NCBI GenBank assembly: GCA_963693085.1
Contig: OY856409.1
Location: 1,619,211,711 to 1,619,275,710 of the forward strand
Direction: 5' to 3'
Origin: Alisma plantago-aquatica
Lineage: Eukaryota > Streptophyta > Magnoliopsida > Alismatales > Alismataceae
Length of the DNA: 64,000 bases
Shown: positions 1 to 11,650 of the stretch, in pieces
Numbering within the stretch: position 1 is the first letter of the stretch
Layout: every line of letters starts with the position of its first letter
Program-made: the position numbers and the translations under genes
Notes under the pieces: model-generated
The model's input: only the letters and a program-made list of their open reading frames with translations
Databases searched by the model: none
What the model was told of the DNA's origin: nothing

Positions 1-182
1 ATTGCACTTTTTTCACTCAGATTGTCATATAATGCACACATAGTTTGCAAATAAGCTCAAACTTGAAAATAAACTTCACAAAGAGTCTTAATTACTTTTC
101 AAAAGATTAGAACAAGTTTATAATTAACTTGTTTAAGAAAAACTTCTAGGGTTAATCCATAACCCAGGTCAGGGGTGTTACA
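1..182 (-). repeat. Element A: start of 3' LTR (truncated by window edge)
   Basis: On the minus strand this begins TGTAACACCCCTGACC at position 182, a typical plant Ty3/gypsy LTR start, and it runs off the left edge. The same sequence recurs at about 9834-10012 with roughly three substitutions and one 3-bp indel. The two copies are therefore the matching starts of the 3' and 5' LTRs of one minus-strand element. The few differences suggest a fairly recent insertion. Confidence 0.8.
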
Positions 183-198
183 ATTATAAACCCCTAAC
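183..198 (-). other. Element A polypurine-tract candidate
   Basis: On the minus strand GTTAGGGGTTTATAAT lies directly before the 3' LTR start. It resembles TAGGGGGTTATTGCT in the same position of element B. It is only moderately purine-rich, so the call rests on position and on that similarity. Confidence 0.4.
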
Positions 199-2293
199 AA
201 GGATTTCATCCCTGAAATCCCGGATGAAGGAAGACAATCATCATTTATACATCATATCATCAAGTTTCCACATAAATTTCATTTACATTGAACTTGGACC
301 AGTCACAAAGTCCTTCCACTTAGATTTATCATAGAATCTACCATATAGGATTCATACTCAACTGTCTGTTTTATTAAGGACTTTAGTGTCAACTTTGTGT
401 CAGGTAACACTTTCTAAGTTAAAGTAGTACTATTCATACTTCGAATGATTCAAGTGTCAACCCTCATTGACTTATCACCTTTTCAACTTACATTTTTTAT
501 GTAATAATATTCTTGACCTTAGGAGTCTTTCATATTCCTCACTTAGTTTAGCATTCCTCTTCTAAGGAAAGACTAGAGTTTCATTCTCTCACTCATTTGG
601 GACTACGAGTCTTATCATACTTCTGTTGTGCCATTCTAATCTGTTGATACAATACTAAATTTATTTATGACTTACACCAACTATCCATTATTTGTTTTAT
701 TTCTTTGTCATAACAAGAGCCTACTTATAAAAAAGAACCTATCTCAGAGGTATTTCTAGATGTCATGTATAAACTGCCTCAATAGATCTAGATAGAGATA
801 TTCTAAGGAATTATTTTTTTAGCCTGATAAGATTTTTCCCAAAATGATTCTACAATTGTTCCTTCAATTGATACATCCTTAATGATGTCATGCTTATGTA
901 AAGAATAAACCCCTAACATATGATATCCATACTATAGTTATCTCAAAGACGGCCCTTCTAGGTAACCAAACATGATTGATCTTATCAGGAGTCATGTTCT
1001 TATTTTCTTATACCATTGAGAGTTCTTAGATACTAGGATTCCTTACTTTGGTATGCATTACATGTGCCAAAAACACATCATATCCATCTACCTATCATTA
1101 TTATTACCAAAGCCAAACATATAAAAGGATATTTCTTTCATCTTGGGACATTACTTAATACACATATCTTTATCTTGGAACCAAAAATTCAAGACTAACT
1201 AATACATGTCTATGTATCCATCAAAAGATCACTTCTGACGCATGCACATCAAGTGTCATAAGACTTTCTTAATTATCATGTCCTTATAAAGAAAGAACAT
1301 ACGGAAACACATTCCTCTTATCACCCCATCATCACCCAGGGTTGTTTATCAAAGAGAATATATTATCATCCCCTCTAATTATAGTATGAACTTTCATCTG
1401 TTCAAGAGTCATTTACTCTTGTTTCATCCTAGGTTCCTTGCTATCAGCATAGGAATTATAAGGATAATTACATGGCATTACTCCTTTCTTTGTTATTGCC
1501 TAACATGTTCATGAACATTTTATGATTTTTATCACATTTCTCATTTTCACATTTATAGAAAAGATCTTTACTATTCACACAGTCTTTATCGAACAATGAT
1601 CATCTCCCTTGTTCCTTTTCTCTTATCATGAGGATTATACTTTTTACTTCCTCATACACACATATTGATTTGAGATCATCTCAGATCCTATTCCTTTACA
1701 CTTAGGATGTGATAAAAATATCCATGCCATATTTCCAGTTTCACTATGCTCTTTAGATTGTTTCAAAATGACTACTTGATCAAACTAATAAGAAAGATAA
1801 CAATCTAAGAGTTCCATACTTACCTTGTATTCAATAATTGAATACCTGGACAGGGTATACAAGTACTGAGATTAGGTAGTATGAACCTTGTTTAATATCA
1901 TATACCTTACTTTTCATATCATAAAAATATAGGACTTAACATCCCTGGATTTTCTCCAGGCATCATTTTCACACCTTATCCTCTTTCACACAGATAAAAA
2001 GAAATTACAAAGAATTTTTAAAGATTACTGAGCAGAATGTAAGTTTTCATCTTCCTTATGTTTTCATAGGATTAATTAAAGGAAGTTCAACAATAACTAA
2101 TTTATCATCCTTAATAGATAAAATCATGAAATGAAATATCAGAATGATACAATTTCATCTGACCTGTCTCAATTTGTGGATTGATTACTGTCTCAGGCTG
2201 ATTCATTGCATTGAATCTTGTCGTTGCCTGATTCCAACATCGTGCTCTATCATTTAATGCAGATGGATCTATTCGGGATGCCTGTCCACATCC
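199..2293 (-). other. Element A internal region without coding sequence
   Basis: About 2.1 kb of AT-rich sequence lies between the gag remnant and the polypurine tract, where an autonomous gypsy element would carry pol. I see no reverse transcriptase, RNase H or integrase motif on either strand and no long open frame. The only pol-like trace is near 200-220 on the minus strand, where a short stretch resembles the end of the element B pol frame just before its polypurine tract. The region looks like a deletion or replacement derivative. Confidence 0.5.
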
Positions 2294-2906
2294 TCACGTT
2301 CCACTGCTAAACCATTGACTTTGAGAGTCTTGTGGATTCTGCCTCAGTAGTTGGGTCATTCCCTTCCTTCTTTTCGGACAAGAGGGTCTAATATGCCCAA
2401 TTTGTCCACAACCAAAACATGTCCTATATGCATCCCCTGGTCTTGTCGGGCTCATTACTGATGTAGGGGCTACATCAAGATTTCTAACTGGTGGAACATT
2501 AGGTACCTTGCCCCTTCTTGGTAGCCACTGCCCTAGTGCATTAGACATTTGTTGCATTGGTGGTACCAAAAACTTCCCCTTTTTAGAACTACCTAGGAAT
2601 ATGTTCCCGAATTTGGGCAGATCTTTTCTTAGTTCCTTCCTCATTATCCTTTTCTGGACATTCCTTTATAAAATGTCCATGTTGCCTAAACCTGTAGCAA
2701 ACTTTATTTTTGTGTCGTAACCTAATTCCTTCAGCATTTTCCACTGCTCCATTATTACTATGTGGATCAGAAATCTTGCTAGAGCCCAACTTTTCATCAT
2801 TGGGAACTGGTAATCTAGGTTGTATTGCCTGTATCTGGTCCTCGATATGCCTCAATGATGTCATAACCAGTCCAGTAAGAGCATTAAAAGAAGGGTTCTC
2901 TATCAT
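2294..2906 (-). pseudogene. Element A gag remnant with zinc knuckles
   Basis: Two overlapping minus-strand frames (2906-2589 and 2644-2294) together give a shortened gag. The first begins MIENPSFNALTGLVMTS, which lines up with the gag start of element B (ENPAYQHLMGKMMDTM). It then passes almost at once into a degenerate knuckle, CYRFRQHGHFIKEC, in which the second cysteine is Phe. The second frame ends with an intact CX2CX4HX4C knuckle, CFGCGQIGHIRPSC, followed by TQLLRQN as in element B. The capsid-like core normally between these parts is missing, and a frameshift lies near 2600-2640. The product would be a nucleocapsid-type RNA-binding protein, probably no longer functional. Confidence 0.75.
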
Positions 2907-3139
2907 GGTTGGATCATCCTAGGAATTTTTAAGTAGTTGTTCTTCTCTCTCCAGATCCCTTGCACCTTCTCCTGGTGCAACAACATTGCTTTCAGCAATG
3001 TGTTCCTTGTATTCTCCATACATCTTTAAGCTTTATTCTGTCTTCTGCATAAGCAGAAGTCACTATAAGACATACTGAAGGATACTAGAACAGACTTGAT
3101 ACCTTAGTCCTATCTCTCTGTAGACTCAGCAAACCTTAG

Positions 3140-3151
3140 GATCTGATACCA
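3140..3151 (-). other. Element A primer-binding site (tRNA-iMet type)
   Basis: The minus strand reads TGGTATCAGATC, one base different from the usual iMet primer site TGGTATCAGAGC. It lies six bases inside the LTR end and is followed by CTAAGGTTTGCTGAGTCTAC, which closely matches the sequence after the primer site of element B (37532 onward). Confidence 0.8.
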
Positions 3152-5939
3152 AAACTTTGTGATGACCCGATTACAAATCAAGCCATCACTAGTAATAATT
3201 GCAGAATAATCATAAGCAACGGAATTTAAAAATCACTAAGAATTAAAACCATTTTGCACATAGATCCTCTTCCAGGAAATTCTTAGAAAAAGAACCAAAA
3301 CTTTATATACATGTGGTTCATATCGTTCATACATTGTACCATCTCATCTTGAGGATAACAAGTACCATTTGCTTTATCTTAACATGTACAATAGCAACAT
3401 AAAACTCTCATGGTAAACAACCAAAATCTCAAGTCGTTCATAAAAACCACTAAGAACTATCTCCCAAAGACTTGAGAGTATAGAGACGACACATAGGACT
3501 TCTATCTACAAGACACAACAAATGGTACACTCAACCTGAGATGTCCCTGTTGTCCCGGTTGTTGTTCTCCTTCTGTAGAAAAGTCTCTACCGCTTCATGC
3601 ACGTCCACCTAAAAATTATGGATCCCATAGGGTGAGACAATTGTCCCAGCGAGAGATATAACTCTCCACTGACTATATTATTATCAAGGTTAAACAGTAT
3701 AAAACTGAGCAGAAGTTCTTTTGTATTAATAAGCATGATTAATTACTATTATAAGCAGAACAGAGTAGTCATTTCTCTTAAAATAATGCATCTATCTATG
3801 GTAGAGCAATAAATCATCTATTCACTATGAAAGGGAATATGAAGAAATATGAATAACATCTATTCAACTATAAAGGGAGTGTACATCAACCAATATCTTT
3901 CCATATTTGATCCTTAAGCAAATATGCTACATGGCTGATTACATATTATAGTCGCACTTATGCCCTGAGGAGATGAAATATACCATTCATGCTCCAACCG
4001 ACCACTAGTAAGTCGAAATTGATACCATATAAGGTCAATGACAGAGTCGTATGTAAAGACCTCACCTTTCTCGGTCAGTACGAGACCACTTAGATTCAAC
4101 AGGATATCTTGTATCAGTTGCTGGCAGGACATCTTGTGTCATCTGTAAATAGCATGTGGGGGTATAGCGGCATCTTCACTATAGAGTTACTGTCGTAGCA
4201 TGTAATCTCTTTGGGAGAAGTCCACGTAGCTTTTCTAAAATATAATATAAGGATATGTAAGATCAACATCAATTCCTCTCCTGGTCGGGAGATTTTATAC
4301 TTCAATCCCGACACCACTTAGAAATGAAGGAGTTACACATCAATTTCTTATTTGGTCGGGAGATTCACATCATCCCAGGATAAATAAGGAAGGTGTGACA
4401 CCGAATCTTCATTGGGACGTTTGGATATACTTCGTCCTTTACCCCCACATGTTAAAAAATATGCACTTTTGAGTTAAACTCATTTCACCATCAGCAATTT
4501 CTAACACTGAATGGATCTATGGTCAGGGCACTACATCATAAGATTTAACTTGATTAATTGGGTACATTACAATATTCTTTTAGCATGAACCAAGTTTCAA
4601 ACATGAATTATAACAGATGCTATAGAGAGAAGTGTGGTACTTTTAAGATCTTTGGAATATTTTTGAAAGTATATCACTCGAGATCTCAGTCCCTTATCAC
4701 ATCACTGGGAATTCTCATCCCTTCATATCATCATCCTCATTATTACTGGTTCTGGGTATTCAAACCCTTAGATCACCACATAGCATTGTTACCTCTGTAA
4801 CATGTAACTATTACCTCTAGGTTCTGACTGGCCTAAATTGCACATCCAAAAGGAGTGGATTTAGAGTAGTCAGACATTTAAAGAGATAACCCGACTCTTA
4901 GGCCCCCACAACGATAAACGGGGTCTGATGTAGCGATCGAGGTCGAACACAAGGACAAGGTTGGCAGTGTTAAGCACGCGAAATCTGGCACTCGTATACT
5001 CCAGCCGAAGAGGGAATGTAAAAGGTGTTCCCTAAGGAATGATGGCACATAAACTAAAGTAGTTCAAAAGAAACAAGAACAACAAGAACAAAAGAAACAA
5101 AATAAATAAGATGAAACAAGTATATGGGAGGAAACCTGGGTTGGGGTTCACCTACTAAAGCATCTCACCAACATGCAACATCATCTCTCTCTCTTGCATA
5201 CTCTTACCAAGATTACAAGCAACCACCAAAAGTATCTATTCCACTCTTTCGCAAGATGAGGATAGATCTAGGTCTAAGGGTAGTCCCTCTCTCGAGGTAA
5301 CCACACATAAACCTCGCAACAAAACATATGGTTTTAAAGCCTTAGCATTCCAACACTCTCATGCATTCATACTACTCCATGGCATGTGATAAAAGTGATA
5401 TTACTCTCTTGAGATATCAACAATCAAACATCACAAGATGGTAGCTAAGCATACAAGTGAAGCATTAAAATAGGTGCATGGAGATAATCTTAATAAGAAT
5501 ATGTATATTCAACAGAAAGAGACAATATACATGTTGGGAGAGCCTTAGTGGCTACTCCCAACCCAAGTTAAGGTGTTTAGCCGCTCATGCTTGCGGACAA
5601 CATAATGGTGTTATAGGAAGATAGATCCATGAGATGCCTACAAAGAGAGGAGGGAAGTACAGTAGGATGGAATGATAGATCTAGAAAGGAAGAGACGTGA
5701 TACGACACAATACTTCTTCAGATCCAGATCTATCACGTGGATGGCATGGACGGTATTCTTCTCTCAAAGAAGGGGTCTTCGATCTTCTCTCTCCTCAGCT
5801 TCTGCCTTTGGAGATCCAAGACTGATGAATGGGATGGTCTGGAACGAATTTTGAGCGCAGCAGCAATTCGTGGTCCTTGGAATCTGATCTATGATCTGAT
5901 GATTTAACAAGACAGGTGGGTGTGCTATTTATAGGCACA

Positions 5940-6400
5940 TTCCACCGACTTAAGCCTAGACCACGGTCGTGATTTTGGTTGAGGGTGATACCACAATCGC
6001 AGTCTGTGCTTTATTCATCTTTCATTGCGATTGAGCTTGGTCATGGCCTGGTGATAACCGCGGTCGAGGTCTGCTTGTGGGTTGCATCCGGGCGGTCGAG
6101 GTCGAGGTCTTCCCGCTCAGTCATGGTTTGTAAGAGCACATCAGTGACCGCGGTCCTTCTTTGGTCACATTCTTTCTTGATCATTGTCTGTATCCACACC
6201 GTGACCACTTGTCTATCTTTGAGGTGCATGTTCTGATCGTGACCATCCATGAGGTTGCGGTTGAGTGATGACTGCGGTCTATAAACTAGTCGTGATCCCT
6301 CCTTGTCGTCTGATGATCACGATCTCTAGGGAACTCTGGAACCGCAATCGTGGTTGAGGTATAAGTGGACCACGATTGCGGTCTTGATCTGCGGTGTGGA
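5940..6400. repeat. GCGGTC/CGAGGTC-rich word repeat inside element A LTR
   Basis: The stretch has many imperfect copies of short words such as ACCACGGTCGTG, CGCGGTCGAGGTC and CGATCGCGGTC, in both orientations and locally palindromic. Its G+C is clearly higher than that of its surroundings. Small open frames here (5979-6250) are by-products of the repeat. No protein is recognised. Confidence 0.5.
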
Positions 6401-7379
6401 TTGTGAATATACCTGAAACCATGTAAGCGAGGCTTTAGTAAAAAAGATAGAATAATTATGTGAAAATCTAGCAAAAGATATACTAAAAGTGGTGTAAAAT
6501 ATATACAGAAAGTAAGTAAAATAGAGTATTATCAAGTTCTCTGGCCAAGGCATTCATCTCACTTGTTGTACAAGTATTTCACATAGCTCACATAGTTCAT
6601 TAAACATCTTGTCACCTCTTACTATGCAACAACTTATCTTTTAAGACATCAGACTGTATAATCATTATACTTGTTATACAAGTATTTCACATAGCTTACA
6701 AGACTTATTTAAATCTATTAATAGAGCACATCATAGCTCATATCTTGCTATGCTCATCATTTCATGATTCTTGTATAGTGTGCACTTTATGATGGAAGAC
6801 TCTTATTAGCATATGACATCATTATACAATTTAAGAGAAATGCATTCTTCCCATGATTAGGGTTAGGATTATATACATCATCACCCTATGATATAAGAAA
6901 GTACATCCTTACCATTATTAGGGTTAGGATTTCTGAATCTAATAGATTATGTTTGTAAAAATCATCACCCTTCATGAGGGTTAGATTTTTCCTTTATTAA
7001 CAAATAAGGATTCAAGATCATAATGTCTAGAATCAAACCTTAATTCATACCCCACTCATCTTAGGAGTATCAATACATACTTATAAACCTGTTTATCACA
7101 CATGAAAAAGTCTCTCTCTCATCCTTATTAGGATATTTATTGCATCTTACTTAATTCACTTCTTAACATCTATTGGTTTATCATGATCAAATTGAATTAA
7201 ACTCATTGTGTCTCAATATTGCATTAATCACACATCATACATTACTTAGACAAGTTTTAATGGATTGGAGCATGCCTACCATATCGGGTATCATGGTCCA
7301 TAATGTTATCCTATTGTACTTGAAGATGCACATAACATCATATTATGGTTCCATACAAATCCTTTGATAAAACTACAAC

Positions 7380-8560
7380 ATCATGTCGGGTTTCGGGTTT
7401 ATCGCCTAGCTCCATATCGTGTAGCCATGTCGGGTTGACTATCACCTAGTTCTATATCTTGTAGCCATGTAGGGTTGGCTATCACCTAGCTCTTATCATC
7501 TTAAGTCACCCTTATATCATGTATGGGTGAGACTCTTTAACTTTATATCAGGCATAGGGTGTCAAGGGTATACCATATCAGGTATAACATGAGTTGCCTC
7601 ATCAAGTATCATTTAAGTATATAAAAATATCACCATATTGGTTTCTTGTATTAGATTACCATATCGTGTTCCTATATTGGATTTCCATATCGTGATCCAT
7701 ATTGGATATCATATCAGTTTGTGTTGGACATCATATCGGTTTATGTGTTGGACATCATATCAGTTTCCATCTTGGGTTTAGCATATCGGGTTATATATAT
7801 TGGGTATCATGTCGGGTTACCTATAATATATAAACCCTTGATCTTATAACCTCTCTATACTTTCAAGGTTCAGTTCTTTTATAATAAGTACATGACAAGA
7901 TAGATACTTAGTTGCTCTTCAACTCATCTGAAGGTAGTAGGGTACATCGGGCTTCAAAGGCAATTGATTTTCAAAGCATATCAGGTTTCCATTTCTCCAT
8001 CTAGGGTTTTTCCCATTTTGTGTAAAAGGTAAAGCTTTAACCTTGTATCGAGTATGAAGTGCTAGTAGGTAACTCCCATATCATTCACAAGACATGTCTT
8101 TTATTAAGCATGAGGTATCACCTATCTCAATATCAGGTTATCTCCCATCTAGGGTTTCATATCGAGTTTAAGGTATTTCAACACATGTCGGATTGTACCA
8201 TATGTTTAACTACTTGTCTTATATCGTGCATAAGTATGTGCTTAGAAAAATATCATGTACTAGGTGTGTATTTCATGATCATATCGGCAAGAAGTGCTTG
8301 CTTGTCTCCCTCATCTCGGGTTACTCAAAATTAGGGTTTAGCAAATCAATTTATAAGTATGTACTTGACAATATATCATGCATGAAGTCTTTGTTTGACT
8401 TCATATCATGTAAGAGATGTATGATTGACACCATGTCGTGTTCAAGATGTAAACTTCATCTCCATATCGTGCAAGGTGGTATAAACTCATAAACATATTG
8501 TGCAAGTAATGTATGTACATAACCATATCAGGTTAAAGGTACTTGCTTAGGTGCTTGGAC
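7380..8560. repeat. Dispersed CATATCGGGTT-like words inside element A LTR
   Basis: More than twenty imperfect copies of a word of the form CATATC(A/G)(G/T)GTT or CATGTCGGGTT occur at irregular spacing of roughly 20-70 bases, so this is not a clean tandem array. Open frames across it (8059-8492) have no recognisable product. Confidence 0.55.
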
Positions 8561-10012
8561 CCGATATCACTTTATAAGGTGATACCATCTTCTTCAAGCT
8601 CTAGAACTTCGTTCTAACTGTTATAATTCATGGGTAACAGGTCTAGGAAACTACTATAACTCATAGTTTCATCAAATATTCAAGAAAATCTCATAATTGA
8701 AAGTAGAACATTAAGTATAGCAAGATAGATGGTGAATAATAACATGGTTGGGTTCAAGTTATATAACCCGCCTTATGATCAACTTCAAAGCTTCAAGCTC
8801 CAAATATTCACATTCGTAAGGTTGAATATGAGCTTATATAAGTCCAAGGCTTGAGCTTCTTAGCACTTTGCACGATATCTTCACCTCTTGAGGCTGATAT
8901 CACCTTGCTTGACTGATATCACCTTGCCTAGTCGATATCCTTCCTCTATGGCCAATACCAAGCTCTAACTCGACACTCCCTCACTTATGCACGATATGAA
9001 AATGGTATGCACAATATATAAGAGTCCATGCATGATATCTCAAGGAAAGAAGAGTTGTGGAGTTCGAAAATTTCATTAGTAAGTGAAGGAAGAGGTATAT
9101 ATACTTGGATCCTTGAGATAAAGTGTATAAGAGGTGTCTTCACCTTATGGTACTAAATGACACATGGCCATGCATGGTTGACACGTGTCCAAGCATGCAC
9201 ACATATATATCTTTCCATGCAAAAGTCTTAAGGATAATCTAAAGGTGATATTTCGGCCATCTTGTATCTTATTGGATAAGCTATCTTATCTTTATCTCAT
9301 TAAATAATGCAAACCAAAACACTTTTTGCAAGGAGTTTCCAACTCATCATGGGCCACCTCTTTGAGGTTCTTTGCCCGTCCTGGCCTTTGACAAGACTCA
9401 ACAAACTGATAGGAGACTCCCTACATGGCCCCTTGGCCGATAGGGACTCCCATCCTAAGTCTACAACTTGATATAGCTTAAGTAAGGGCTTCACCTTCAA
9501 TTCTTTCTTGGTATCTTCATGACTAAGAGTACCATCCCTCAAAGGTGGTTTAATCATGGTTCCCCCTTCTATCTCTCTCCTATAAATGATACCTAGAGGA
9601 AGTAGAGACACACTAGAGGTGGTAATTTGCATATCAATCCTATATTTTGGGTAAATTACAATTTGTACCAAAATTGGTACACAAGGCACTAGCATTGTCA
9701 AACAAGCTCAATACTTGAATTTTAGGCTTTCCACAAGCCACCACTTAGCATCATTTTCTTTCTTATGATATTAAAACATTTAGGACACATTCAACATGTG
9801 ACATTTTGCAATGAAACCCCTCATCTTGGGCAAATTGCACTTTCACTCAGATTGTAATATAATGCACACATAGTTTGCAAATAAGCTCAAACTTGAAAAT
9901 AAACTTCACAAAGAGTCTTAATTACTTTTCAAAAGATTAGAACAAGTTTAAAATTAACTTGTTTAAGCAAAACTTCTAGGGTTAATCCATAACCCAGGTC
10001 AGGGGTGTTACA

Positions 10013-10860
10013 AAAGATGAGAAAGGTTATGACACTGGAAGTTGTTTGTGTGTAAATTACTAACTAAGTAAAAAAGCAAAACTAACTAAGACCAACCAAA
10101 AGTAGATAATGACTATATTTATATTACTAGAATCTCTTTGACTCATGTAGACTTAAAATCAGTTTGTATATTTTTGTTAGCCATCTTGGCACCGCTACTT
10201 CTAATCAACTTATAGTTGACTATTAGGGGTGACCCTAAGGTGATAAATATCTAATACCAATATTATCAAATATAATTAAATAAAACTCAAAATAATAGAA
10301 AACTTAATACACATGAGAGAATAACCCGAATTTGTATGTTCCAAGCAACTAGAAAAAATACAAATTATTGTATAAAAAAAACTTAATGTTGTTCCGTTAA
10401 ATATATATAAGAGATCACATAAGTTATCATATACTTTTTTCAACAAAACACCCCAAATTTTTTCTTACAACCCCAATATTGGAATTGTTATACACACCCT
10501 ACAAACACAAACATGAATCTATGAAATCACTTGGATTTTCTACCACACTACGGTGTAAAAGACTCATCATTGGACTTAAAAATTTGTCCAATGGATTACT
10601 AGTATTTTCATAAATATGCATATGAAATCTAGTCAATGTAGTGATTTACTTAGTAGTAGAAGGAATTATAATATGAGCAAGCCAAAATATGAATAAGTGA
10701 CTACCATGCATGTATTGACTTTTTCATTTCTAGTTATTTACCTAAAACTAAGTGACGTATACTAACCACATAGTATTTTTCATTGTGTAGGAATTTCCAC
10801 AAGTCAACGCTAATACCTTAGGGTTTAGTCGACCACCCTAAGACAAGTAACTCATCCATG
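10013..10860. other. No gene seen
   Basis: The stretch is AT-rich, with stops in all frames and no recognised repeat ends apart from the element A boundary at 10012. It may be the body of a decayed copia LTR ending near 11000. Confidence 0.4.
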
Positions 10861-11013
10861 TTTTCAACAGGGCTAGGTAGGAACCTATATAATCTCTAGC
10901 TTCTCATTACTACACCTTGGTACAAGTTTGAAGGTCTAACAAATTTTGGACAAGTTTCTTTAGCTCTATTCACCTCCTCTAGAGCCCATAGATCCAGCAA
11001 GTGGTATCATAAC
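10861..11013 (+). mobile_element. Copia-like LTR 3' end and primer-binding site (remnant)
   Basis: The plus strand has TCTATTCACCTCCTCTAGAG, then CATAGATCCAGCA, then AGTGGTATCATAAC at 11000-11013. This layout is what I know from the 5' LTR ends of SIRE/Maximus-type copia elements, where TGGTATCAGAGC follows. The primer site here differs at two positions. An ATG follows at 11015, but the frame is soon closed. No copia protein domain is visible downstream, so only a fragment is supported. Confidence 0.35.
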
Positions 11014-11650
11014 AATGACTTCTCATACCATTACTCCCACGAGGATGAGAAAATGGGAAAAAGACATGCTTGGTTAACTCAACATTGAGGGGTACCTCTC
11101 CATGTGTCTGATGGACCTCATATAATATCTCATAATACATCATTCATTGTTCATTTCAGAATTCTTGTCATAGTGGCTTCAATCCCCTAAACATTTCTTT
11201 CCCTATCACTGCTACTTACATTGTGGACTCAGTCCTACCTATGTGGGTCCCCCTAAGTTTTATCTTACATCAATCCTCAGTATCTAATCCACTCTAGGTC
11301 TTCTTCTTGTGGATGCACTTCACTATGAGAAAGATACATTTACCCTTTCCTTCTTGGATATTGTGGGAGTTTATGTTGTTCATGGCATCCAACTAGGTGA
11401 CTTTATGTTATCTTTTTAACTTAGGGGTCTTACTCATCTTAAATAAGCTAAATCAGTTACAGTCATGATTTATTTCATATGAAGCATCATTAATAGAAAT
11501 CCTTGTGTTTAGTAAAGTAGCAATGCATTATAAAAAGGCAATATTATAATGTAATTTGGTGACAATAAGGTAAAAGTAAATATAAAAATTATTTCAAACT
11601 TCTCGTCGTGTAAAAATAGATAGATTTCGTCATGAATGCACTTGAGTGTA
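11014..11650. other. No gene seen; possible decayed copia leader
   Basis: Translation after 11015 in the plus frame is interrupted repeatedly and shows no gag zinc knuckle or other domain. The sequence just before 11651 (CACTTGAGTGTATC) recalls the ends of the MITE family at 15.5-17.1 kb, but nothing else around it matches that family. Confidence 0.3.

Larger units (their letters stand above)
1..10012 (-). mobile_element. Element A: non-autonomous Tekay-like Ty3/gypsy LTR retrotransposon
   Basis: Read on the minus strand the order is: LTR start at 10012, LTR end near 3158, primer-binding site for tRNA-iMet at 3151-3140, a broken gag at 2906-2294, about 2.1 kb without coding sequence, a purine-rich tract, and the 3' LTR start at 182. 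No protease, reverse transcriptase or integrase segment is visible, so the element would need enzymes in trans. The gag zinc knuckle and the primer-site surroundings resemble those of element B (33238-56261), which points to the Tekay/Del lineage. The unusual feature is the implied LTR length of about 6.86 kb. A nested insertion inside that LTR cannot be excluded. Confidence 0.65.
3158..10012 (-). repeat. Element A: apparent 5' LTR, about 6.86 kb
   Basis: The minus-strand start TGTAACACCC is at 10012 and the end ...TCATCACA is at 3158, with the primer site just beyond. The end section (about 3540-3680) matches the style of the element B LTR end: both contain a CTGGGAC or TTGGGAC stretch, GTCTCACCC, and then TTTTTAGGTG. 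No gene is recognisable inside. The interior holds a patch rich in GCGGTC/CGAGGTC words (about 5940-6400) and a long stretch of dispersed CATATCGGGTT-like words (about 7380-8560). I looked for another LTR end plus primer site between 3158 and 9830 and found none convincing. Only the first 182 bases of the partner LTR are in the window, so the full length cannot be confirmed by alignment. Confidence 0.55.

Noticed and set aside
7380..8560. CRISPR-like or satellite array
   Set aside because: The words are short, degenerate and irregularly spaced with no constant spacer length, and the DNA is plant nuclear.
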